This document shows positions 1-8,163 of a DNA stretch of 32,974 nt, in pieces (the first letter of the stretch is position 1; the number at the start of each line of letters is the position of its first letter). The DNA comes from Fibrobacter sp. (lineage in GTDB: Bacteria; Fibrobacterota; Fibrobacteria; Fibrobacterales; Fibrobacteraceae): assembly GCA_016285835.1 (NCBI GenBank), contig JAEERM010000027.1, positions 1-32,974 of the forward strand, read 5' to 3'. A program made the position numbers and the translations under genes. The notes under the pieces are model-generated. The model searched no databases, was not told where the DNA came from, and saw nothing but the letters and a program-made list of their open reading frames with translations.

Positions 1-722
1 CGCGTACACGCCAGCTCCGCAAAAAGGCGATTCACGTTGAACACCAGCATCGTCGAGACGACCGCGCCAAAACACCCGCGGCAATCTTCCATATCCACAC
101 GGTTGCCCCCCGCATCCAGGAACACGCAGCCATCTTCGAAATAGCCGAGCAGCTTGACCTTGAGATTGTTGCGGTGCGCCTCCGCATACACCTTCTGCAT
201 GAACGTGAGCTCGCGTTCGCCGAGGCAGCTGAAGTCCCCGCCCGGGTTACAGCGCATGATCAGCAGGATCTCCTTTAGTCTCGCCTCCGACATGCGCCGC
301 GCATTCGCGAACCAGTAGCGCCCACGCCCCTTGCGCTCGAGCACGCCCTTGCCCCGCAGCGCCTCGAGCGTGCGTCGCAGCGTGCCCGCCGAAGTCTCGA
401 AAGCCGAACACAGGGCCTTTATGGAAGGCAGCGGACTGTCCGCAGAAATCTTCCCCGATTTCCAGGCGTCCAGCAGCAGGCGCTCCAGACGCACACCCTC
501 TCGCTCGTGGACCGCAACCGCGATTTCGGGCTTGCGGCCCCAAAAGTAGCCGTTGCCGTGCTCCGCAAAAATCTTCCCCTGGGCGACCAGGCTCTTGTAC
601 GCCCGGAAAACCGTGAACGTGGACGCCCCCGAAGACGCCGCCACCTCGCGCACCGAAGGGAGCCGGTCCCCATCCTTGAACCCCGACGCTTCAATCCACT
701 TGCAAAAATCCTCGACAGTCAT
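1..722 (-). CDS. GntR-type transcriptional regulator with two winged-helix domains (partial, 3' end outside window)
   Basis: This frame stays open from an ATG at 722 to the left edge, giving 240 codons of a DNA-binding regulator. Residues about 1-60 form a GntR-type winged helix (motif RLPSVREVAASSGASTFTVF, then GKIFAEHGNGYFWG). A second, similar unit lies around residues 95-145 (LPSIKALCSAFETSAGTLRR, then GVLERKGRGRYWF). The rest resembles the start of a ligand-binding domain of the LacI/periplasmic-binding type, but too little is present to be sure. The start is supported by a GAGG six bases upstream of the ATG. The gene is GC-rich, unlike the defence genes to its right, and diverges from the XRE/ImmA gene at 897, so it probably marks the resident chromosome flank. 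The ligand and targets cannot be told from the sequence. Confidence 0.8.
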   Translation of the reverse strand, partial: MTVEDFCKWIEASGFKDGDRLPSVREVAASSGASTFTVFRAYKSLVAQGKIFAEHGNGYFWGRKPEIAVAVHEREGVRLERLLLDAWKSGKISADSPLPSIKALCSAFETSAGTLRRTLEALRGKGVLERKGRGRYWFANARRMSEARLKEILLIMRCNPGGDFSCLGERELTFMQKVYAEAHRNNLKVKLLGYFEDGCVFLDAGGNRVDMEDCRGCFGAVVSTMLVFNVNRLFAELACT

Positions 723-789
723 GGTGAGCCTCGAAAAAGAACAGTAGATACAGTTTGGAAGGAAATATAAGAAAGGAGGAGCCGTAAGA

Positions 790-848
790 TTTATTGTAGC
801 GCTTTTGTAGCCTTTATTGTCGGGTTTATTGTCGGCTTTAATGTCGGG
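790..848. repeat. Tandem 12-bp repeat array upstream of the XRE/ImmA gene
   Basis: Three contiguous 12-bp units read TTTATTGTCGGG (813-824), TTTATTGTCGGC (825-836) and TTTAATGTCGGG (837-848). Two more degenerate units precede them (790-801 and 802-812). The array ends where the inverted repeat at 847 begins, about 50 bases before the start codon at 897. An array of iterated sites beside a gene for an HTH regulator suggests operator sites. That role is inferred, not shown. Confidence 0.6.
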
Positions 849-885
849 TTTACAAAATCCATAAAAAGATATATATTTGTAAACC
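847..885. promoter_or_regulatory. Perfect 10-bp inverted repeat, candidate autoregulatory operator
   Basis: GGTTTACAAA (847-856) is mirrored exactly by TTTGTAAACC (876-885) across a 19-base spacer. The spacer contains the AT-rich stretch that would be the -10 region (around 868-876). The right arm runs into the AAGGGG ribosome-binding site of the XRE/ImmA gene. A protein bound here would block both the promoter and the start region, the usual arrangement for autorepression by an HTH antitoxin-like regulator. Confidence 0.55.
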
Positions 886-896
886 AAGGGGATATT

Positions 897-1952
897 ATGG
901 CAAATCTTTCCATTTTCTCAGCTAGGCTCAAAAACGCCCGGGTCATGAAGGGGCTCTCTATGGACGAGCTTTGCTCGGCCATGGGGAACATCGTCTCGAA
1001 AATGGCCATTTCCAAGTACGAGAACGGCCAGCTCGCACCGAACAGCGGCGTCATCATCGCGCTGTCCAAAGCGCTGAGCCAACCCGTTGATTACTTCTTC
1101 AGGCCCTTCACTGTGCAAGTGGATTCCGTGCGCTTCCGCAAAAAGAGCTCGCTCCCGCAGAAAAAAGAGAACAGCCTCCGCGAAACCATCGCCGACCTGA
1201 TGGAACGCTACATCAACATCGAAGAAATCTGCAGCGCTGCTGCCGCAAAACACCACATTCCCCAAATCAAGGCCAACTCCGCCGAAGAAGTCAAAATGGC
1301 CGCCGCAGACGTCCGCAAAGAATGGAAGCTCGGCCTAGCAGGCATCGTGAACGTAATCGACCTACTTGAAAACCACGGCGTAAAAGTCATCGAGATTGAC
1401 GCTCCGGAATCCTTCGATGGCATGAGCAGTCTGGTCAACGAGAAATTCCACGTTGTCATCCTGAACAAGGCGTTCTCCGTCGAGCGGAAACGCTTTACTG
1501 CGCTTCACGAACTCGGGCACCTCGTACTTCGCTTCCCCAAGTCCATCGACAAAAAACAGGAAGAATCTTTCTGCCACCTGTTCGCAAGCGAAATGCTTGT
1601 CCCGGAACCCGAACTCAAGCGGATTCTCGGCAAGGCCCGCAAAGACATTTCGTACCAGGAACTGAGAGCCATCCAGCTCGGCTACGGAATCTCTTGCGAC
1701 GCCATCATGTACAAGGCGAAGGAATGCGGCATCATCTCGGAACAGCGCTACCGCACCTTCTGCATCCAGAAAAACAAGGCGACGAAATTCAAGGCCCTTA
1801 TCGAAACGTCGCTGTACCACTACGAAGAATCTACCCGGTTCGTGAGCCTGGTCTATAAGGCGCTGAGCAAGGAACTCATTACCATATCCAAGGCGGCAAG
1901 CCTGCTGCATCAGGACATTGAACAAGTCCGTAGGGATTTAGCGCTGGTATGA
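897..1952 (+). CDS. XRE-family HTH regulator fused to ImmA/IrrE-type zinc metallopeptidase
   Basis: A 351-aa protein. Residues about 5-65 form a Cro/C1-type helix-turn-helix (SRLKNARVMKGLSMDELCSA is close to the observed sequence, followed by MAISKYENGQLAPNS). Residues about 175-250 hold a COG2856/ImmA-type peptidase domain with zinc motif HELGH in FTALHELGHLVLRF and a downstream FASEMLVP segment typical of the family. In ICEBs1 and related elements such peptidases cleave repressors; fused Xre-COG2856 proteins are known as predicted antitoxins or regulators. The AAGGGG upstream of the ATG supports the start. The stop codon overlaps the start of the PIN gene (ATGA at 1949), so the two are translationally coupled and probably work together. 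Autoregulation through the repeats at 790-885 is likely but inferred. Confidence 0.88.
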   Translation: MANLSIFSARLKNARVMKGLSMDELCSAMGNIVSKMAISKYENGQLAPNSGVIIALSKALSQPVDYFFRPFTVQVDSVRFRKKSSLPQKKENSLRETIADLMERYINIEEICSAAAAKHHIPQIKANSAEEVKMAAADVRKEWKLGLAGIVNVIDLLENHGVKVIEIDAPESFDGMSSLVNEKFHVVILNKAFSVERKRFTALHELGHLVLRFPKSIDKKQEESFCHLFASEMLVPEPELKRILGKARKDISYQELRAIQLGYGISCDAIMYKAKECGIISEQRYRTFCIQKNKATKFKALIETSLYHYEESTRFVSLVYKALSKELITISKAASLLHQDIEQVRRDLALV

Positions 1953-2464
1953 TTGAAGAACGCATAGTCATCAGTGACGCGAACGTCATATTTGACCTAC
2001 TTTCAGTCCAATTGCTGGAAGCGTTCTTTGCCCTACCCTGTGAAATTTGCACGACCGACTTCGTAATTAGCGAAATCGAAAAGCCGGAACAACAGAAGAT
2101 TATTCAGAAGTTTATCAAGGCGAAAAAATTGGGTATCGCCTCGTTTGATTTTGATGAGTTTAACGAGATTTTGCATTTGCAATCTAACAGCAAAAACAAT
2201 ACATCCATTGCGGATTGCTCTGTTTGGTACTACGCCAAAAAGGTAGATGGACGCCTTTTGACGGGTGACGGCAAGCTTCGCTCCGCTGCAGAAAAAGATA
2301 ATGTGAAAGTCTCCGGCATTCTTTACCTGTTCGACAATTTCGTTGAATATGGGTTGTTGTCAGCTTCGGAAGCAGCGGAGAACCTTGAAGCTCTGGTGAC
2401 CTTGAATATGCGATTGCCCAAAGCTGAATGCGAAACGCGGATTGCGAAATGGAGAAGGGGATAA
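1949..2464 (+). CDS. PIN-domain-like protein, probable toxin partner of the XRE/ImmA protein
   Basis: A 171-aa protein whose first residues match the PIN-domain start (VISDANVIFDLL, first acidic residue Asp10). An acidic patch follows (DFVISEIEKP), then a late conserved segment with two aspartates (SIADCSVWYYAK and LLTGDGKLRSAAE). This spacing fits the DUF3368-like PIN group of metal-dependent RNases, although one usual Asp is a Gly-Asp here (TGDGK). The ATG overlaps the upstream stop by four bases, and there is no separate promoter. PIN proteins paired with a cotranscribed regulator usually act as RNase toxins, so a toxin-antitoxin pair is the likeliest reading. The RNA target is unknown. 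Confidence 0.72.
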   Translation: MIEERIVISDANVIFDLLSVQLLEAFFALPCEICTTDFVISEIEKPEQQKIIQKFIKAKKLGIASFDFDEFNEILHLQSNSKNNTSIADCSVWYYAKKVDGRLLTGDGKLRSAAEKDNVKVSGILYLFDNFVEYGLLSASEAAENLEALVTLNMRLPKAECETRIAKWRRG

Positions 2465-2534
2465 CCAGCCCTAACGCAAAAATGGTATGTGCAAATTTTA
2501 CACATACTAGATACAATATTATATATTCTATTGC

Positions 2535-3140
2535 ATGATAACGTTTATAGTCATTCTCGGTATTATTGTCTTTTGCATGTGGCTGTTCCAGAACCAAATC
2601 GTGGGACACATCGGCGAGAAACACTCCACAAAAAGAATCCAGGTCATCACCAAGGGCATCGTCTTCAGAGATGTCTATGTGGAGGGGAGCTACGGCGTAC
2701 AGCAAATCGACATCATCGCCGTAACAGAGAAAGGCGTTCTCGTCATAGAGAAAAAGACTCGCATCGGGCTCATCGTGGGGAACGCCTACGACAAACAGTG
2801 GCAAGTCATCTTGAATCGCGGCAAGAAGAGATTCACAATGACCAATCCCCATCACCAGAATTACGGGCATATACAGGCCCTGTGCGAAAAGTTCCCAACT
2901 CTCAAAGACAAGTTTATTGACCTGGTGATATTCGGAAACAATGCGAAACTCGCCGACAGAATCCCCGAAGGCACAATATGCGACAGGGATTTCAGGAGGT
3001 TCTACAAAAACTTGCCGACACGAATGAACGCCCAGGAAGTTGAAAACACCGCCCAAACCATCGCCACCCTCAACAAGGACAGGGCAAGGCTCAAAGCGAT
3101 GCACAAGCAGAAAATCCAGCAGAAGAGGAAAGGCCAATGA
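2535..3140 (+). CDS. Membrane-anchored NERD-domain protein
   Basis: A 201-aa protein with a hydrophobic N-terminal segment (residues 2-18, ITFIVILGIIVFCMWLF) that should anchor it in the inner membrane. A nuclease-related domain (NERD, PF08378) follows. It shows the family landmarks GEKHS (Glu28), the central Asp in QQIDIIAVTEKGVLVIE, and the following KKTRIGLIVG, which correspond to the E/D/ExK catalytic set of the restriction-endonuclease-like fold. The C-terminus is basic (KQKIQQKRKGQ). No ribosome-binding site is visible before the ATG, and AT-rich promoter-like sequence (2510-2526) comes very close to it, so the message may have a very short leader. The stop overlaps the next gene by four bases. 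The biological role of NERD proteins is not settled. Confidence 0.75.
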   Translation: MITFIVILGIIVFCMWLFQNQIVGHIGEKHSTKRIQVITKGIVFRDVYVEGSYGVQQIDIIAVTEKGVLVIEKKTRIGLIVGNAYDKQWQVILNRGKKRFTMTNPHHQNYGHIQALCEKFPTLKDKFIDLVIFGNNAKLADRIPEGTICDRDFRRFYKNLPTRMNAQEVENTAQTIATLNKDRARLKAMHKQKIQQKRKGQ

Positions 3141-3322
3141 CTCAGAAACTCTGGAACATCTGCAAGAAGTGCGGCTGCGACAAGCCCGAAGACACCGAAA
3201 AACTTTGCGAGCAGTGCAAGGCCAAACGGCGGCAATTCTGGAGCGACCTCAAAAAAGTCGGCGGTGTAGCCGTGGGAGCACTCTTGGTGGTACTAGCTGG
3301 CGGGAAGATGCGGAAGAAATAA
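3137..3322 (+). CDS. Small zinc-ribbon membrane protein
   Basis: A 61-aa protein starting inside the stop of the NERD gene (ATGA), so it is translationally coupled. Two CxxC pairs (CKKC at about residues 9-12 and CEQC at about 24-27) form a probable zinc ribbon. They are followed by a hydrophobic helix (VGGVAVGALLVVLAGG, about residues 41-56) and a basic tail. It probably sits in the membrane beside the NERD protein, with the ribbon in the cytoplasm. I recognise no named family. Its function is unknown, but the tight coupling argues for a shared complex. Confidence 0.65.
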   Translation: MTQKLWNICKKCGCDKPEDTEKLCEQCKAKRRQFWSDLKKVGGVAVGALLVVLAGGKMRKK

Positions 3323-3394
3323 CGAAAAAAATATTTCGCATTTTCAATACATTTTGTATCGATTTTAGAAATACTTTGCAAGGGTAGCGATGTT

Positions 3395-3970
3395 TTAAAC
3401 AATTATTTTTACATTCTCAACAGGAGAATTCTTGATTTTCTCGTCATAATCATGCAAGAATACTCTAATGAAAGTGTTCCCCAATGAGGACACTAAATAC
3501 GACTCTCCAAGACCAAGAATTCCATTTTTTGGTCTTGGTGCCGACTTATTCAACAAGCCCAAAGACGCGAATTTACTTCCTAAACCATCATCAATAATTC
3601 TATCATATTTTATTTCAACAATCTTCGGTATATCAAAAGAATATAGTTGTTGCAATACAAAAGCCAATCTTTCAAACTCAACAAATTCAATTTCTTTATT
3701 CAATAAGGCATTTACCAACATTCGCGTATATCGAGCCTTATCAATAGATTCTGCTTGAGTCAATGAATGTATAATTATGTCCTGAACAGATTCCCACTCT
3801 TGAATAGATTGGCTCTTAAATTTTCCCAATAGGTTCTCAGCAAAATCTCCACTTTCATAAAAAGCAGAAATTTTTTTCATCAGAAAATAATTTGAAATAG
3901 ATTGAGCCCCTTTATAAACATCAACAAGAACCTTTATTGTCTTTACACCAGTAAGCACATCAAATGCCAT
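3395..3970 (-). CDS. Hypothetical protein, third gene of the mcrBC operon
   Basis: A 191-aa protein starting 11 bases after the mcrC stop, with an AAAGGG ribosome-binding site that overlaps that stop. It is therefore cotranscribed with mcrBC. Residues about 1-30 are amphipathic and could contact membrane (VKTIKVLVDVYKGAQSISNY). The middle (IDKARYTRMLVNALLNKEIEF, about residues 75-95) resembles helical bundles in several uncharacterised phage- and plasmid-linked proteins. The C-terminal part (about residues 125-175, with LGSKFASLGLLNKSAP and SSLGNTFIRVF) looks like a short winged-helix-like unit. No catalytic motif is visible. An accessory or regulatory role in McrBC restriction is inferred only from position. 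Confidence 0.6.
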   Translation of the reverse strand: MAFDVLTGVKTIKVLVDVYKGAQSISNYFLMKKISAFYESGDFAENLLGKFKSQSIQEWESVQDIIIHSLTQAESIDKARYTRMLVNALLNKEIEFVEFERLAFVLQQLYSFDIPKIVEIKYDRIIDDGLGSKFASLGLLNKSAPRPKNGILGLGESYLVSSLGNTFIRVFLHDYDEKIKNSPVENVKIIV

Positions 3971-3981
3971 AAAAAATCCCT

Positions 3982-5355
3982 TTACACTGTTGGCAACGGA
4001 ACAGCGATTTTATAGAAATCCTTAAATCCAGGAATTTTGCGAATATGAGTTGTGTCGCTCAATATTCCATCTTTCTGGAAACCATTCTTTATTTCTTCCA
4101 TTTTTGATTCATCCGGCTCTTCTTCCGAATCACCTGTTTCTCGCTTAAATCTTGTATTCGGGTCAGGATAAATAATTAGGCACTTCGGAAAATAATTCCC
4201 TTTCGCGCTTTCGGCTTCCGGATTCCAGCTAAGGGCCTTCAATATTTTTTCATCTCGTGCATATCTACTGATTTCTTGAATATCGTTAAGAATGCCTTGA
4301 TTACCTTCACTATAACGAGGCTTGTATTTGGCATCAATGATTAGCTTTTCAACATCAGAAACCTTAATATAATCAACCTTGGTTTTTCGGTATCCCTTCA
4401 CCTGGAATTTGATTTGGTCGCCATACGCCTTGCGGAGCAAACTCAGCACATACATTTCATAGAGGCGCGGCATATCAATGCAGAACGGACGCACTTCTTG
4501 CGTTTCCCCAGAGGCTTTGTCTATAGAATAGTCAAAGTGCCTGAGAATCAATTTTGCAACCTTAATTGCGGCCTCATAATGACGGAATATCTTGCCGGCA
4601 TTGACCTTTGCGACTTGGGCAATTGTCACGTCTTCGGAAACATTCTCAAAAGCGGAGCCAAACATTGACAAGTGTGGAGTCAATTCTTGTAGATGACTTT
4701 TGAAACTCGGCAATTGATTTATGAAACGAACTGAGAAAGACAATGCCTTTTTGAGGATCCTGTTCTCCGGAATATCCTCCGTGAATTCCTGGAACCGGCA
4801 AAAAACACGGTCTTCGCGCTTGGCGAAAACATCTTTCGTCAGGTGCCTTTGCAGCAAGATTCGCCCACGGATTTTGGACTGCAAGTTTTCTTCCCGAACA
4901 ACATAGCCCTTCTTGAGCCCCTTCGAAACAAGGTGCCTGAGCAGGGAGATGTAATGCAGAATAAGAAGTGGCGTGATTACATTATCCAAAGCATTCGTCT
5001 TAATTGCAGGCTTTTCAAAATCAATGTAATAGTAATTGGAAAAATATGCAGCCTCATTTTCGGAATTCAACTCCAGCGCCGTCATGAATAACTTGATATA
5101 ATCAACTTCCACTTTGGGCTTTACGACAAAAGCACACTTGTCTTTTATGAACCAAGAGGCACCAATATAATAATGGGCTTTTAGGTTTTCTCCGTCTTTG
5201 ACAATACCGAGGTATTTGACATCTTTAATAGATTTGATATTTGGAATACTTGACGGAATATTGGAAAAGCCACCCGATGACATCATCGCATCGAATTCAG
5301 CCTTTTCCGCACATTCGCAAAGGCCATCATGCTCTGTAAATGGAAATACTGACAT
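3982..5355 (-). CDS. mcrC: McrC, nuclease subunit of McrBC modification-dependent restriction system
   Basis: A 457-aa protein matching the 5-methylcytosine restriction component McrC. The N-terminal half is the McrB-interacting region. A PD-(D/E)xK nuclease core lies near residues 325-345, with VDYIKVSDVEKLIIDAKYKP containing the metal-binding Asp and the D-x-K pair (IIDAKYK). McrC stimulates McrB GTP hydrolysis and cuts DNA when translocating complexes meet. Its ATG shares one base with the mcrB stop (TAATG at 5357-5353), so the subunits are translationally coupled in the usual mcrB-mcrC order. Length and motif are intact, so it is probably functional. Confidence 0.9.
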   Translation of the reverse strand: MSVFPFTEHDGLCECAEKAEFDAMMSSGGFSNIPSSIPNIKSIKDVKYLGIVKDGENLKAHYYIGASWFIKDKCAFVVKPKVEVDYIKLFMTALELNSENEAAYFSNYYYIDFEKPAIKTNALDNVITPLLILHYISLLRHLVSKGLKKGYVVREENLQSKIRGRILLQRHLTKDVFAKREDRVFCRFQEFTEDIPENRILKKALSFSVRFINQLPSFKSHLQELTPHLSMFGSAFENVSEDVTIAQVAKVNAGKIFRHYEAAIKVAKLILRHFDYSIDKASGETQEVRPFCIDMPRLYEMYVLSLLRKAYGDQIKFQVKGYRKTKVDYIKVSDVEKLIIDAKYKPRYSEGNQGILNDIQEISRYARDEKILKALSWNPEAESAKGNYFPKCLIIYPDPNTRFKRETGDSEEEPDESKMEEIKNGFQKDGILSDTTHIRKIPGFKDFYKIAVPLPTV

Positions 5356-7955
5356 TATGAATTGGGCGAATCAGATTCTTTCTTTTGCCATGCTTCTACA
5401 AATTTGGCATAGTCCTTCTTTACATCCGCAATTTCATTACCAGAATCATCCCTCAATGGAGACTTACTGATAATTCCGTCCTTATGATACTCCATCAGAA
5501 GCGGAAGAATTTCATATTGCCATTTCATTTTCAACGAATCTTTATCAGATGTCATAAAGTAGCTATGGCCAACCATCAAGTCTTCGATGTCCATGTCGTA
5601 CTTAGATTTATTTAGGAAGCTTTTCACGGCATTGAACAGATTCCGAGCGTTTCCTTCGGGAACCTTATTTTCATCCGCTTCCAGAGTCACAAACGCAAAC
5701 CTACGTCGCACAGCATAGTCAATAGAACCAACGCTACGGTCTGTTGTATTCATCGTACCGATGATATAAAGGTTCGACGGAACAGAGAAGGGTTCCTTAG
5801 AATACGGGAGCGTTACAGTAAGAGGATGGTCACCACCAACACGCTTGTCAGCTTCCAACAAAGAAATCAATTCGCCGAAAATCTTGGAAACGTTGCCGCG
5901 GTTGATTTCGTCAATGATGAGGACGTAGTTTCGTGGTTTTTCATTGCTAACGTTTTTCTTGCCGATTTTCTCTAAAATATAATTTGCAACCGCCCAATAG
6001 TATGACGAGTTACAACCACCAATGGCTTTTCTAATAGATTCATTAATATTTGTTATTGCTCCAATTTTCTCTTTAGAATCATAAACTTCACATAGCTTTA
6101 ATAACCTGTCTTTTGAAACGCAATTGACATCAATATCACCATCACTTGTTTTCCATTTTATAGTCATTTGCGACGAGACGGACAACTCAGCAGAACTTCC
6201 GCCATTTTTCATTGACAGAGTCTTCACTTTGCCATCTATAATATCCTGAATCAAATCGTCAAACGCGGAGTCAAGTGTTTTGGCTTGTTTCACTTGTTGA
6301 GGATTTGTTGCGACCCTGCTCATTATCTTGAAAATACCATCCTCAATTTTATAATACATTTCACCTTCATCGGGCTTAATAGGCTTTATTCCCTCTACAA
6401 AATCCTCATAATCCATTGACTGATGGAATGTAACAAAACCAATTTGGGAATCAGGATTTGCAAAAGAACCATCCCGGTTCAACTTGATTATTTTCGCTTC
6501 ATATGCTTCCATAATTCTCTTATGGAAAGACATTTCATCTTCATCTGTACCACGTATCGGCACATCACCTATTACAGACAGCGCAAGTTCTGCAGTCTTA
6601 TATGTCTTGCCTGTACCCGGAGCACCTTGGAGAATGATGTTCTTTTTGTTTTCGAGCAACGTTTGCATTTCAGCATCTTCTTTATTAACCATAATCAATT
6701 GTCCTCCAAAGAATTCTATTATTTTGCTAGCTGCAGATGGTTTCAATTCTCTAATCGTCAAATAAACGTTGCCATCCTTATAAAAATCCATTGATTGTAC
6801 ATTGAAAGATTTCTTCGTAAAACCAAACCATTCTTCAACATCAACTCTTTGAGCCCAAGTGTGTTCAGAAAAGTCTTCATAAAAACATTCAGCATCATCA
6901 AAAAATACTAGTCCATCAAAAGATGTTGTAGAATTTTCTTGTCCAGATGATTTATTTTTTATCACCTCTTTATAAGACTTATGAACTACATTATCTGAAG
7001 TCTTTTGAGGGACTACGGCCCTGCCATATGCAAAAACATTATCTCCCGCCCGAAAGAATACTATATCATCTTTCTTTATTGAACCAATATTTTCCCAATT
7101 AGGAGTAACCTGTTTAGATTTTAGGCCTTCGACCTCGTATTCTTGCTGCATTTTGCATGAGCTATTTGATTTCGCCCATTTGATGAATTCCTTTCGTGCT
7201 TCGTCCGAACAATTCTCATAATTATGGTTAAAACACCAAAATCTAGTTTCGGAAGTCACCTCAACAACATCATCCTCTCTTGCGTTATAATCAACCATAA
7301 AGGCATCATATACCCTAAGTAAATCCAAATCCGACTCATAGTCATATTCTTCATCAATACTTGCAGGATCCTTAACAAGATTCAACACCTTGTCTTTTTT
7401 AGGCCTGTTGCCTCCAATGAATTTCAAATTATTTCGATAATCTGCAAAATAGCTATCATCGCTATTAAGAGGTCTTTTATACTTCAGTTCACCAGAATCA
7501 AAATAAAATTGCAAATCATATGTGCCAGCGACACAAGAAATCTCATCTTTACGGACAACAACTTTTCTGAATGTATTTGGATCAGAATAAGTTGACGGAT
7601 CTTTCAGCATTTCTTCCGAGAAACTTGGCTCAATATCCAGTTTAAAAAAAGCCATACCCTTTGTTTGTCTATGACTTTTTACCGCCAGCTCCATGCTCAA
7701 CTTAAAATATTTAATATGTGCAAGAAATGCCGTACAGTTTCCAATAGATGGCAAAACAACTTCAAATGGACGTACGCCATGTTCTTCATCATAGGGTAAA
7801 GCTTTCCATAGATGCGTGACGCCTTGGCAAAGCATGTAAACATAGTCTCCGTCCGAAAGACCGCTATATCCCGGCCAATTTTTTGGAGCCCGATAGTAAT
7901 GCCCATCTATCTGTTCTTTATTCTTTGGCGCAATTTTCCCAAAATAAACATTCAT
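5355..7955 (-). CDS. mcrB: McrB, AAA+ GTPase and DNA-recognition subunit
   Basis: An 866-aa protein. The first half (about residues 1-400) is the specificity part. It contains IKKDDIVFFRAGDNVFAYGR, near residue 300, which looks like a PUA-superfamily (EVE/YTH-like) base-reader fold. The AAA+ motor follows, with Walker A GAPGTGKT (about 445), Walker B VLIIDEINRGNVSKIFGEL (about 680), sensor segment IIGTMNTTDRS (about 733) and the arginine cluster AVRRRFAFV. This NTDRS-type signature is characteristic of McrB, which uses GTP. I chose ATG 7955 (MNVYFGKIAP, AAGG upstream) over an in-frame TTG at 7988. The last codon overlaps mcrC. McrBC cuts DNA carrying modified bases; the exact modification read here cannot be told from the sequence. 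Confidence 0.9.
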   Translation of the reverse strand: MNVYFGKIAPKNKEQIDGHYYRAPKNWPGYSGLSDGDYVYMLCQGVTHLWKALPYDEEHGVRPFEVVLPSIGNCTAFLAHIKYFKLSMELAVKSHRQTKGMAFFKLDIEPSFSEEMLKDPSTYSDPNTFRKVVVRKDEISCVAGTYDLQFYFDSGELKYKRPLNSDDSYFADYRNNLKFIGGNRPKKDKVLNLVKDPASIDEEYDYESDLDLLRVYDAFMVDYNAREDDVVEVTSETRFWCFNHNYENCSDEARKEFIKWAKSNSSCKMQQEYEVEGLKSKQVTPNWENIGSIKKDDIVFFRAGDNVFAYGRAVVPQKTSDNVVHKSYKEVIKNKSSGQENSTTSFDGLVFFDDAECFYEDFSEHTWAQRVDVEEWFGFTKKSFNVQSMDFYKDGNVYLTIRELKPSAASKIIEFFGGQLIMVNKEDAEMQTLLENKKNIILQGAPGTGKTYKTAELALSVIGDVPIRGTDEDEMSFHKRIMEAYEAKIIKLNRDGSFANPDSQIGFVTFHQSMDYEDFVEGIKPIKPDEGEMYYKIEDGIFKIMSRVATNPQQVKQAKTLDSAFDDLIQDIIDGKVKTLSMKNGGSSAELSVSSQMTIKWKTSDGDIDVNCVSKDRLLKLCEVYDSKEKIGAITNINESIRKAIGGCNSSYYWAVANYILEKIGKKNVSNEKPRNYVLIIDEINRGNVSKIFGELISLLEADKRVGGDHPLTVTLPYSKEPFSVPSNLYIIGTMNTTDRSVGSIDYAVRRRFAFVTLEADENKVPEGNARNLFNAVKSFLNKSKYDMDIEDLMVGHSYFMTSDKDSLKMKWQYEILPLLMEYHKDGIISKSPLRDDSGNEIADVKKDYAKFVEAWQKKESDSPNS

Positions 7956-8057
7956 GGTTATAACCTTCTGAACAAGCCTTTTTAACAAAAATAAATAAAC
8001 ATTGGCTTTTTAGGATGGCGTTTTTTGCGCAAAAATCCGCAAATTTCAACAAAATCC

Positions 8058-8085
8058 ATATTAAAAGTGATTTTTTCACTTTCAA
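8058..8085 (-). promoter_or_regulatory. Candidate mcrB promoter with an inverted repeat in the spacer
   Basis: On the minus strand TTGAAA (8085-8080) and TAATAT (8063-8058) are separated by 16 bases. The spacer is almost filled by a perfect inverted repeat AAAGTGA-TTTTT-TCACTTT (8064-8082). The mcrB ATG lies about 100 bases downstream. A dimeric repressor bound here would block the promoter directly. The element is predicted from sequence only. Confidence 0.45.
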
Positions 8086-8163
8086 ATTCGCCTTTTATCA
8101 AGAATTTTGTTAAATTATATAATATAAAAGAGAAATTTTCACAACTAAACGCGGACGGAAGAT

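Noticed and set aside
2184..3137. Minus-strand open frame of 317 codons across the PIN and NERD genes
   Set aside because: It spans two well-supported plus-strand genes and the gap between them, and no motif is visible in its product.
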